From Anniella stebbinsi (lineage: Eukaryota; Chordata; Lepidosauria; Squamata; Anniellidae), in contig JARDYH010000003.1 of NCBI GenBank assembly GCA_029215795.1, positions 14,149,001 to 14,213,000 of the forward strand: a DNA stretch of 64,000 bases, read 5' to 3'. The notes under the pieces are model-generated. The model worked only from the letters and a program-made list of their open reading frames with translations. It was not told the origin of the DNA and did no database searches. Position numbers and translations under genes: made by a program. The stretch's first letter is position 1. Every line of letters begins with the position of its first letter. Of the stretch, positions 44,189 to 53,905 are shown in pieces.

Positions 44189-45324
44189 GAGTGGCTGGGA
44201 GGGGGGAGTGCGGAGAGGAAGCTGAGCAGCTCGCAGTTGCGTGCAAAGCCTCAGGTAAGTGCCACAAGCAGGTGAGTGGGGGAAGGAACAGCTGGGAGGA
44301 AGTGGCGTGTGGGTCGGGAAGGACTCCAATTGGCCTCATGCCCAGCTTTTCCAGGCACCCACGGAAAAGCCGGAAAATATGATAATGTACTAGAGTGCAG
44401 GTGCTCTATGCGAGTCAAGCTAGTTCAAACATAATAATAATGAACCCATCTCAAAACAACCCCATTTGATGCTTTGGAACAGATTAAGAACAATAGAAAC
44501 CAACTTGAGGGAGAAGATGCAAGAAATCGGGGATTTCCTACACCATGGTATATGCCAAACTGGAAAATATGACAACAGGAAGATTCCTTCTCTCCCAATC
44601 AAGTGACAAGAAAGCACTCAAAATCCCAGCTCCAGGAGAGTCAACTGCTAGTGCATGAGATGAGCCAAAATTAATCTTTGCCTTTGCTAATATAAAGACC
44701 TCCATATTTATCTTTACCTCTGCGCTCCTCTAACCAGGAAACTGTGTGTTTGACTTCAGGCTTAAAGCTTCATAAACTGTATTTGGATTAAATGCAGTAA
44801 TTAAGATAACACATTTGTTTAGCTGATGTGATTATATCTGTGTTAATATGGCTATGTGCTGTTTATTTATCGTGTGTGATTCCCCCCCCCCCCAATAAAG
44901 TTATTTGGGAAGCTACAGTGAACAAAATGATCTTTTTGCTAGATTTTGTATTTGAAATGCTTATTAGTCTGCCATTTGAGTTAGATGAAATCGTCCATTT
45001 TTGAATAGAGGGTTACGTTTATGACATGTTGATGTAATAAAAATATATTTTTAAAAAAGTTTAAAGTCTGGAGACAGATCTGGTGAGCATGGTGTTTTCA
45101 AAAATGGGAGTCAGAATCCTAGGTGTGACCTGATACCTGCCATGTCCACATTGAGACATGCAGTATTTCCTGAAAGATAGCTTCTAGCACTATCTCTTAA
45201 ACCGTGTTGTACCACTATTCTGTCTTTTCCTCCTTAACATACTTTTTTTCTAGTACGAAAAAAGATGGAAGAAGCCATGGGAAAACATGGGAGGATTGCA
45301 AATGGAAGACAGATGACGAAAGTG
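44189..45324. other. Intergenic AT-rich sequence
   Basis: A C-run lies at 44882-44893. Apart from that it is unique-looking, with no repeat or exon recognised. Confidence 0.4.
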
Positions 45325-45674
45325 CTGTTTTTGACCGATAAAGTTTTACATGACTTGGGACTACAATACCTGATGGATCACCTCTCCCAGCATGAATCGA
45401 CCTATACACTGCACTCAGCATCTAAGGCCCTCCTCCAGGTGCCTTCCCTTCTCCAGGTGGCAATAAGAAAGAGGGCCTTCTTGGTGGTGCCTCCCCATTT
45501 TTTCAATGATCTCCTTGACGAGGTCCGCCTGGCACCAACATTGTTATCTTTTCAACGGCAGGTTAAAACTGCCCTCTTCTCTCAGGCATTTGGCAGCATA
45601 CAATGAGTTTTATATAAGGTCTTGGATTGACTTTGGCTGACGGTTTAACAATTTTTTCTTTGAGATATATGGTG

Positions 45675-45714
<40 letters not shown>

Positions 45715-45836
45715 TTTATATATATGGTTCATGTAATTCCTTTCTTTTTGTATTTTGTATAAAATGTATTTCAATGGTTTTTAATTTTTGCGAACCACTC
45801 AGAGAGTGCTATGGGTGATATAGAAATATAATAAAT
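45325..45836 (+). mobile_element. CR1/L2-like LINE 3' end with open C-terminus
   Basis: The plus strand codes KVLHDLGLQYLMDHLSQHES, RKRAFLVVPPHFFNDLLDEV and QRQVKTALFSQAFGS, open to 45606. The 3'UTR contains a (TG)n at 45682-45713 and ends AGAGAGTGCTATGGGTG and AATAAATGAAA. Confidence 0.82.
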
Positions 45837-46204
45837 GAAATGTCTTGATCCCCTGTAAAATTCAGTGAATAAAACTGGGCAAATGCATGATAAAGGAAGC
45901 TACCCAGGTCTGGAAGTACCCTGAGTCTAAATACAGTTCTTAACAGCTACAATTTCTAGCCTATTTTCTTCTCCTTGGTTCGTTTGTCCCCCTCCCCCAC
46001 ACCTCCCCCACATTTTGTGTAATTTTCCAACCTGAGGAAGAATTCTAGAGAACTCCAAAACTTGGTCATTTTGTGACATTTTGGTTCATCCTAACAAAGG
46101 TATTGCCCAACTGTGGAAGATGGAGTTAGGCATTCCTTGCATAACATGAAACAAGGAATTCCCCACTACATCCTCTGTACTGCTAGAAGCATAATATTGG
46201 AAAG

Positions 46205-46768
46205 GACCTGACTTACCCATGGTTATTTGGCTCGACTTCTGCAATGCGCTGTACATAGGGCTACTTCTGTGCCTAGTCTGGAAACTTCAACCAGTTCAAA
46301 ATATGGTGGCCAGGTTGGTCACCTAAGGGTGACCATATCACACCAGTTTTAAAATCACTCCACTGGCTGCCAATTAGTTTCCGGGTGAAGTACAAAGTGT
46401 TGGTTATTACCTTTAAAGCCCTACATGGTTTGGGTCCAGGTTACCTGAGGGATCGCCTTCTCCCATACAATCCGCCCTGCACTCTCAGGTCCTCTGGGAA
46501 GAATCTACTACAGTTGGCCAAGACTAGGCTGACAACCATTACCCGACCTACCACGAGAGATCCGCCAACTTACCAGTCTTCTAGAATTCAAGAGAGCTAT
46601 AAAGACTGATCTCTTCCGGCAGGTCTACCCAGTCGAATTTTAAGACTTGTTTGATTTTAATAATGTATTAATTTTATATGTTTTTAATCAGTTTTATGTA
46701 TTTTATATTGTTTGTATTGATGTTGTTCCCCACCTTGATCCAGAGGTAGAGGCAGGTAAGAAATAAAT

Positions 46769-46807
<39 letters not shown>

Positions 46808-46808
46808 G
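46205..46808 (+). mobile_element. CR1/L2-like LINE 3' end with (ATT)n tail
   Basis: CTTCTGCAATGCGCTGTACA, then KYKVLVITFKALHGLGPGYL in frame, followed by a frameshift. The 3'UTR reads CCCCACCTTGATCCAGAGG. The tail is an ATT microsatellite, 46771-46807. Confidence 0.82.
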
Positions 46809-47348
46809 CCAATCCAGCCTGGGCAAAAGAAAAGAAAAATCCAAACGAAAATGTTTCAATAAATTATAATGAATGTGTGTGGCTCACAGGTTGCAACTTC
46901 AGGTGTTAGAGGATTCAGGACAACTTGCCCTGTTCCAGATGTCTGCCATTTTGTTTCTTGTGGCCACTGAGTGACAAAACTTTATCTTTGACCCTATTTC
47001 TGAGTATTCTCACATATGTCTCTGAATAGGAACTTGCCCGCATGACGGCCAGTTTGTTGGGCTGGGGTGGGGTGGGGCGAGAAGTGTAGCTGTGCCCCCC
47101 CCCCCAGTGTTTGAGGAATGATCTACCTTCCACACAAAATGTTTGGTCTTCCTAGTTCATGAAGGCCTCTACTTCACTGCTAGGTGGCAATCTCTGAGCT
47201 CCTCTTCCATTCCACTCAATCTGTTCCTGGTCCTTCTTTGGAAAGCTGAAAAAACAAATACCACAAATGTTATCCATGGACAGTGCTGTTGATTCTGGTT
47301 TCACCTTGTTTATATTTAATAGGGCCTGCAACACTGACAGAGATATGG
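46809..47348. other. Intergenic sequence, no named feature
   Basis: A C-run lies at 47094-47105. No repeat or exon was recognised. Confidence 0.4.
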
Positions 47349-47830
47349 TAAGAACATAAGAAGAGCCAGGCTGGATCAGACCAAGGGTCTATCTAGTTCA
47401 GCACTCTGTTCACACAGTGGCCAAGCAACTGCCCAAGGGAAACCGACAAGAAAAACATGAATGCAACATCCTCCTCTTGCCCATATTCCCAAGCAACTGG
47501 TGTACATAGGCTTACTGCCTCTGATACTGGAGGTAGCACGTGCCATCAGGACTAGTAGCCATTGATATCCTCCTCCAACCCCCCTTTGAAGCCCTCCAAA
47601 TTGATAGCCATCACTACATTTTGTGACAGTGAATTCCATAGTTTAACTACACGCTATGTGAAGAAGTACCTCTTTTATCTGTTCTGAATCTCCCACCAAT
47701 CAAATTCATAGGATGACCCCAGGTTCTAATACTGTGAGACAGGGAGAAATATGTCTCCTAGTCTACATTCTCCACACAATACATGGTTTTTTATAGCTCT
47801 ATCATGTCTCCCCTTACCCTCCTTTTTTCC
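47349..47830 (-). mobile_element. CR1-type LINE 3' region
   Basis: AGAGCCAGGCTGGATCAGAC, AGTTCAGCACTCTGTTCACA, CACTACATTTTGTGACAGTG and TCATGTCTCCCCTTACC are the inverse of the CR1 3' region. Stops break all frames. Confidence 0.85.
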
Positions 47831-48048
47831 AAGCTAAATGGTGAGGATGATGGCAATGAAATCAACCTTACCAAATTGGGAAACCGCTCCTTACACTGCT
47901 GACTAATCAATCTTATGCATGCTTAATCAGAAAAAAGTCCTACAACCCCCAGCATTCCCCAGCCAGCCATGTAGGATTTATTCTAAAGATACTCAAATAT
48001 ATTCAGATTTTGAATGATGGGTCCCCATTTTCTGACATTTCTGTTGCG

Positions 48049-48241
48049 TAGGGTGACCATATTTTGGAAACCAAAAAGGAGGACAACATGGCCGCCCCTC
48101 CAAGGGGGCGTGCCCACCCAAACATGGCCTTGGTCACACGTCTGATTTCACAGCACATAATTAAACAAACTTGTACTACATAACATCTTAATGTTAAAAT
48201 CACTGAAATAAAGAACAAGTGAGACATTCAAAGACATTTGT
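48049..48241. mobile_element. hAT-like element, left end only, GGAAACCAAAAAGGAGGACA type
   Basis: TAGGGTGACCATATTTTGGA, then CAAAAAGGAGGACAACATGG and a GC-rich GGCCGCCCCTCCAAGGGGGC. It is probably cut by the GC-rich element at 48250. The right end was not found. Confidence 0.55.
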
Positions 48242-48530
48242 AGCTTTTGTAGGCTGACCAGATTTTAAAAGTCAAAATCCCGGTCCCCCCCGCCCCCCCA
48301 CCCAAAACAACCCCCCCACCAAGCCACCCCCCCCCAAAAAAAACCCAGCCTGGACCTACCGCTGGGTTCCTCCGTCGCCCGCGCAGCCGCGCGGGGTCCT
48401 CTGTCGCTGCCCGCGCGGCTGCGCCGGGTCCTCCGTCGCCCGCGCAGCCGGGCGGGGTCCTCCGCTGCCGCCCGCGCAGCCGCGCGGGGTCCTCCGTCGC
48501 CGCCCGCGCGGAAGAGGCGGGAGAGGGCCG

Positions 48531-48550
48531 GATCCGGAAGTGACGTAACC
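48531..48550 (+). promoter_or_regulatory. ETS/CRE composite motif, first copy
   Basis: CCGGAAGT (ETS site) runs directly into TGACGTAA (CRE/ATF-like). It is in the left palindrome arm of the GC-rich hAT element. Confidence 0.55.
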
Positions 48551-48740
48551 GGCCCTCTCCCGTCTCTTCCGCGTGGCCTCTGGCCTTTCTGGGGCTCGTC
48601 GCAATGGCGACGAGCCTCGAGGAGCCCGGACACCCGCGCGGAAGAGGCGGGCGTGGGCGTCCGGGCTCCTCAGGGCTCATCGCCATCGCGATTGAGCCCC
48701 AAGGAGGCCAGAGGCTGCGCAGAAGAGGCGGGACAGGGCC

Positions 48741-48760
48741 GGTTACGTCACTTCCGGATC
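48741..48760 (-). promoter_or_regulatory. ETS/CRE composite motif, inverted copy
   Basis: GGTTACGTCACTTCCGGATC is the exact inverse of 48531-48550, in the right palindrome arm. Confidence 0.55.
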
Positions 48761-49056
48761 CGGCCCTCTCCTGCCTGTTCCGCGCGGCCTCTGGCCTTAC
48801 GAGCCCGGCAGCGGCGGCAAAGGCGGCGGAGGAGCCCGGGAAGCGGCCGCCCCAGCAGGTAAGAGCCCCCCTTTGTGCTTACCTGCAGGGGCGTCCGCTT
48901 CCCGAGCTCCTCCACCGCCTCCGGGTCTCGCTGCCACCGCCGCGTGACCCCCCGCCACCCCGGTTTTCCCCCGGTTGGCCCGGTTGGCCCGGTTGGCCTC
49001 TGGATTCCCGGTTAGGACCGGGAAATCCCGAGCCACCTGGTCAGCCTAAGCTTTTG

Positions 49057-50307
49057 CTGTACTTTGAAGCTTTTGCCATACTCTGTGTGATACAGTCTCC
49101 CCTTCCCTCAGGTATCTTTTTTGACTGCAAATCCTTCACTGGATGACCATAGTCTCAACTTCCCTAACATTTAACACTCTTTCCCCATCACCTTTCTCAA
49201 ATCCATACTTACAGAATCAGCATACTGCTACCACTGAATAAGTGCAGAAAAACCGAGTACAACAAACTAGCATTCAGAAAGAATATAAAATACTATCCCC
49301 CTGCAAACAAAAGCCATGGAACAAAATGGACTAACGGCTTCCCTCCTTTTATCCAAATATCTCCTGAATTTACACTGCCTCAGTGTGCAGAGAACAGAGA
49401 TTCCAATCAGGGACCCAAAGAAAACTGGCCAAAGAAACCTCAGAAACAGGTCCCATTGATTTCAATGAAGCTTACTCCCAGATAAATGAATATAGGATTG
49501 CAGCCACTTAACATCTGTGCATCTTTCTCTAGCAAGTGCAAGCCCCTTCTGTCAAGGACAACTGTGCACTCACAGAACCTGGCCTCATGGATCATGCAAC
49601 CAGCAGGTGCTCTCCAGAAAGATGCTTTCAGAGCCTAGGAGATCCAGACACATTCAGACAAGACACACTATGCACTCACATATTATCTTGCTGGGACAGA
49701 ACAATTCCCAGAATGACCAGATACAAAAAAGGACAGGGCTCCTGCAACTTTAATTGTTGTGATGAAGAGGGAATTTCACCAGGTTGGGGGGAGGGAGGAA
49801 TCCACAAAGCCACACTGTAAAATAATCATAATCACAATCTCAAAGCCATACAGAAAAGAAATGTTTGGAACCGAGCTGAAAGTTGTGAGTACATATATCC
49901 CTTCGCGTGTAGTATAATAATCATCATCACCTGCATCAGCAGAAAAGCAGTTTTGGAGCCACATTTTTTAAAAAAAAATCATCATCATCCACACACACCT
50001 CACACACGGTCACCAAAGGCAATAAAAAATAAAATCTACATACCCCTGCATACCCACCCAAAGTGGAGGGAAACACCACTCTTCCCCAAGACAATTTTTA
50101 AAAAAACTCCCCACCCACACTTAACTGGGGGGGGGGGAGAATAAAAATCCACCCCACACTCATCCAAGGCAAAATAATCATAATCATAATGGCTAAAAAT
50201 AGAATACAAATCCACCACACACCAACATACTCACCCATGGCAAAACTGATAATAGTTTTTAAACTCACCCAAGGCAACCCACTCTCTACACACATTCACC
50301 CAATTAA
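49057..50307. other. Intergenic sequence with one foldback fragment
   Basis: 49712-49782 is a lone B module of the foldback MITE (TGACCAGATACAAAAAAGGA to TTTCACCAGGT). AC-rich sequence with C- and A-runs fills 49960-50300. No exon was seen. Confidence 0.5.
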
Positions 50308-50463
50308 GAGTCTATCTACACTACTGCTATAAAACAGTTTTAAATGGTTTATAACGGTTTATAACAGTTTTGAGAACTGTTGGGGCCCAGGACACGCTCC
50401 ACAGACAGTTTTCAAAACGTTTCCAAAGTGTTTTATCCTGCATGTGTAGATAGGCTCTAATTC
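50308..50463. mobile_element. Short MITE with TATCTACAC ends and TAA duplication
   Basis: GAGTCTATCTACAC pairs with GTGTAGATAGGCTC. TAA flanks both sides (50305-50307 and 50464-50466). GAACTGTTGGGGCCCAGG marks the centre, as in 1896 and 7343. Confidence 0.8.
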
Positions 50464-50889
50464 ATCAAAATCAGTACCCAAAGAATGGATAGAAAATCAG
50501 TAACAACTTATTTCATCATTGCAGCCAGAGATAAAATCCAATCTACCCCCCAACACCCCACTAGACTTAGATTGCAGCTAGAGACAGTTCATTTGGCCTG
50601 CATTACTTTAACACACACACACCACACACACAGGCGCACACAGGAGCAGCAATTCCCAGGTGGGCGTAGAGCGGAGGAATGTGCCAGTCCTTGTATTTTA
50701 AAAAGGGGGGAGATTAAGTTGAGGTAGCGCACTAGGTTAAAAAAGTCAGTTGAAGCCAAACCGTATTACCTGGTGGTTGGAGGGGATGAGGCACCCTCAG
50801 TGTAAAGCCCCCCTCTCTCTAGGTCTAGGGAGCAGGAAAATAAAATACCATCAGCCGCCCCAGCAGCCCCACTGGCCAGGCCCTGGCTA

Positions 50890-51833
50890 AGCAAACAGGG
50901 AGGGACCACGTCAGCCCAGGTGGAAGCGAACCTAGGCAGCGGCTGCAGCCGTAATAACCCACATGCTGGCTGGAGGCCTGAGCGCCGGGAAGAAGCCCGA
51001 GCAGCGGCTGAATCAAGGCGCAGCTGTGGAAGACGAGGAGGAGGACGGGGCAGGCGGCGCTGGCTGGAGGCCCAGGCGCCGGCGGGAGCAAGTTTGGGCG
51101 AGCTGCATGCAGTGCACTCGGAGGCTGAAAACGGAGGGGAGCTGAACAAAGAGCAACCAAATCGCCATGTGCTCATAAAAACGGGGAGGAGGCGCCCTAA
51201 CTGGCCCGGGCAGGTGCAAGGTGAGCCACGAGCACCGCCGTTGCTTTACCTCCTCCGCTGCCGCTTCTCTCTTCATGCCCCACTGCTTCAGCATCCTCCT
51301 CTGCTGCTTCTCCACCACCAATTCTCCGCTGCTGCTGCCACCGCCACCGGTTCTTCTCAGGTCTCCTCCTCGGGTCTCCTCCTCCTCCTCCATCCGTCCG
51401 TCTTCTATTCCTCCTCCATCTGTCTTCTTCTTCTCCTCCTCTGTCTGTCTTCTTCTCTTCCTCCGTCTGTCTTCTTCTTCTTCTTCTTCTTCTTCTCCTC
51501 CTCCTCCTCCTCTGCCGTTGCCGCTCTCATCGCAGCAGCCCGGGACCTGCTGCTGCTTCTGCTGTAAAAAGCCCCTGATCGGCCCAGGGAAGGGGCTAGA
51601 ACGACACGCACCCGGAAGTGCGGGCGCGCGTTGTTCCGGCCTCTTCCCTCGCCGATCTGGGCCTTGTTCTTGGCCAGCGCAACCGCGCTAGCCAAGAACA
51701 AGGCCCAGATGGCACGGGAGAGGCCCAATTTTTCCGGACTTTGGGGGATATTTTAAAATTTCCCCCCCCCCGGACTCAAATTTGGCCCCTTTTCCTGGAC
51801 ATGTCCGGGGGGATCCGGACGTCTGGTCACCTG
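50890..51833. mobile_element. GC-rich block ending in a hAT-like right terminus
   Basis: The right end (GGGGATCCGGACGTCTGGTCAC and following) resembles the GGTCACCCTA terminus. A 26-base arm at 51655-51680 pairs with 51685-51710 at 25 positions. A TCC/CTT-rich tract lies at 51352-51527. The left part (50920-51220) is CpG-rich, with overlapping open frames. No left terminus or duplication was found, so the limits are approximate. Confidence 0.45.
51352..51527. repeat. Pyrimidine-rich TCC/CTT tract
   Basis: Nearly continuous C/T with CTTCTT and CCTCCT units. The frames through it encode only low-complexity Ser/Glu/Lys runs and are not genes. Confidence 0.85.
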
Positions 51834-52040
51834 CAGTCTAAACCCAAAGACAGCATTCTAAAGTTCAGATCCATAATGGACTTCTCATCTCTTTGACCAT
51901 CTTGGTGGCCAGGTGGATCACAATGTGTCAAAGATCACTGTGTTTGTGGTCTGATGGGGGGAGCCGTGTTGCAGTGGCATGAGGACACAGAAGACACACA
52001 CCCAAACACCAAATGTAGGTGGGAAGACACATATTTAAAA

Positions 52041-52360
52041 TAGGGTGACCAGATAAAATCCACGTCAGGACTCATGTAACTTTAACAGTTGTAGAGAAAA
52101 GGGAATTTCAGCCAGTGTCATTTGTATGCAATTAGTTCCTGGTGAAATTCCCTCTCCCTCACAACCGTTAAAGTTGCAGTGGCCCTGCCTTCTTTTGTAT
52201 ATGGCCACTCTAGTATAGTGCCTGAAATTTTAACAGTTGTGATGAAGAGGGAATATCACCAGGAACTAATTGCAGACAAATGACACTGGCTGAAATTCCC
52301 TTTTCTCTACAACTGTTAAAGTTACATGAGCCTTGACCTGGATTTTATCTGGTCAGCCTA
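52041..52360. mobile_element. hAT foldback MITE, complete, perfect 8-bp duplication
   Basis: TAGGGTGACCAGATAAAATC to TTATCTGGTCAGCCTA, 320 bp. ATTTAAAA is at 52033-52040 and 52361-52368. Its outermost 30 bases differ from the main type at both ends. Confidence 0.93.
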
Positions 52361-52368
52361 ATTTAAAA

Positions 52369-53591
52369 TGTACCATCACCAGTGCAATCCTATGCATGTC
52401 TACTCAGATGTAGATTCCACTTAATTCAGTGGGACCTCCTCCAAGGTAAGTAGTCATAGGGTTGCAGCTTTTCAAACCCTTAAATTTTGCTCAAAACTAG
52501 CCTTGTTTTACTGCATCCGTAGAATGGAAAGTAAAAGTGATGTTTCAGGACTTATAAAAAAAAATCAAAGCTTTGATCTCAGTAAATAGAGCCCTACCTT
52601 TTTTAAAAGCTCTGCTTCCTTAAAGAGTTAAAAAAAAAAAAGAGTTACTCTTCTTCCAGAAAAAACAACACACCCTATGCTGGATGACTTCCTTATATTA
52701 CTTTTTGTTACCTCTGACACTATTTTCAGTAGTGGTTCTGTGAAAATGCATAATCCTTGCAAGTGATGGTTGGAATGACTAAAACCTTGGATATTCTTTT
52801 CATCTGTTTTCCCAGGATGAAATTGTGGAATCTAGACATGAAGTCAGTCAATATGTTTCATAACACTTCATTGATTTATGCAGATTCTTTTTTGATGTCC
52901 CATTTCCTTAAATACTTTTCATTTCCCATAGACTGGCCATATTTGTCCATGTTCTTGAGTTAGCCTGTGGTACCACAGACAAACCTCATGGCTGCTGCTC
53001 ACTTCCAGTAATAGGGGCCTCGTTCACGTCAGCCAGTCCAACGATGGATTGCCTGCCATGTGCTAGTTCAAACATGAACATTTCCTCTGTTATTGTTGAA
53101 TTTTCCACTCCACGAGTCCAGTCAATCAAAAGTGAAATTTCTTCCTTCTTCACAGTTCAAACTGCTTAGGAATCCTTTGTTTAATGTGGCCTGTGATGCG
53201 CTTAATTATGTTTTCGTCACCATCTCATAGCAGGTGCTAGGAAGCAGGCTAATGTGTTTATTTGCATAAGCTGATTGCAGATAATAACCCTTGCATACAA
53301 GAAAGGATATTATAGCCACACCTCTTGCAGGGATCAGTTCTAGTTAATTGTGTAAGTCTATGGAACTGTACAAAAAACAAAGGCAGCTGTGTTGGCCATG
53401 AGAAAGATTCCAAAATCCATATACTGTAATACCGTTGACACCTAATTAGCCTTTCCTACCCCCTTGTTTTCCCCCAGCTCACCAACCTACTTTTTGAAAC
53501 ATCTTTTCTGATGAAGAGATCTGGAGAGTTCAAAAGCTTGCACTTTTTTTTGTGATCTTTTGAGTTGGTTTAATAAAGGTATTACACCATG
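52369..53591. other. Intergenic AT-rich sequence
   Basis: 52380-52470 is an ATCCTATG-type repeat (GTGCAATCCTATGCATGTCT). The rest is unique-looking; a candidate quiet stretch is 52700-53580. Confidence 0.4.
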
Positions 53592-53905
53592 GGGTTGTTC
53601 ACACAATTTGCTATCCCACACTGGGTGGTTGAGTGTGAGTTGTTGAACCATGGGTTGTTCGTTGAACCATGGGCTAGCATATTGTCTGAACTCAGGACAT
53701 TTTCTACAGGGTGGCTTGTTCACCACCCTGAACAACCCAACAACAAACCATGGGTCCTCAAGATGGCTAGTTCAAGAAAAATAAGCCTCACTGAATGATT
53801 AACAAGTCACCCTGCAGAAAATGTCTTGGGGTCAGTCGACATGCTAACCCACAGTTCAACAAACAACCCACAGTTTAACCACTGAATGTGGGTTTGAGTG
53901 TAGTG
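53592..53905. mobile_element. MITE of TTCAGAC type
   Basis: GGGTTGTTCACACAATTTGC starts it; ATTGTCTGAACTCAGG and AACAACAAACCATGGGT lie inside. It matches 35350-35525. CATGCTAACCCACAGTTCAA is the inverse of its left part. Confidence 0.65.

Larger units (their letters stand above)
48250..49048. mobile_element. GC-rich 799-bp hAT-like element with palindromic, promoter-like core
   Basis: The ends are TAGGCTGACCAGATTTTAAA and its partial inverse CACCTGGTCAGCCTA. AGCTTTTG is duplicated perfectly (48242-48249 and 49049-49056). Inside are four tandem units of about 30 bases rich in CGCGC (48371-48512), a roughly 290-base palindrome (about 48509-48800), and inverted GATCCGGAAGTGACGTAACC motifs (48531-48550 and 48741-48760). 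CAG|GTAAG lies at 48856-48863, with its inverse at 48880-48890. Three CCCGGTTGG units (48962-48990) precede the right end. No transposase is encoded. Confidence 0.85.

Noticed and set aside
43845..44382. Repetitive open frames (Gly/Ser/Glu type and Pro/Leu/Ser type)
   Set aside because: They are the six-frame translation of a 23-bp minisatellite next to a LINE tail.
46320..46350. AAGGGTGACCATATCACACC looked like a foldback MITE end
   Set aside because: It is part of the LINE coding region (the stretch encoding ..DHITPVL..). There is no inverted partner or duplication.
48228..49146. Overlapping GC-rich open frames on both strands at 48.2-49.1 kb
   Set aside because: They come from CpG-rich tandem and inverted repeats in a transposon. 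Gly/Arg/Pro-rich text repeats in all frames, with no domain.
50763..51728. Frames of up to 215 codons with Ser-, Lys- or Glu-rich runs
   Set aside because: They are produced by the TCC/CTT tract and GC-rich block; low complexity on both strands and no family match.
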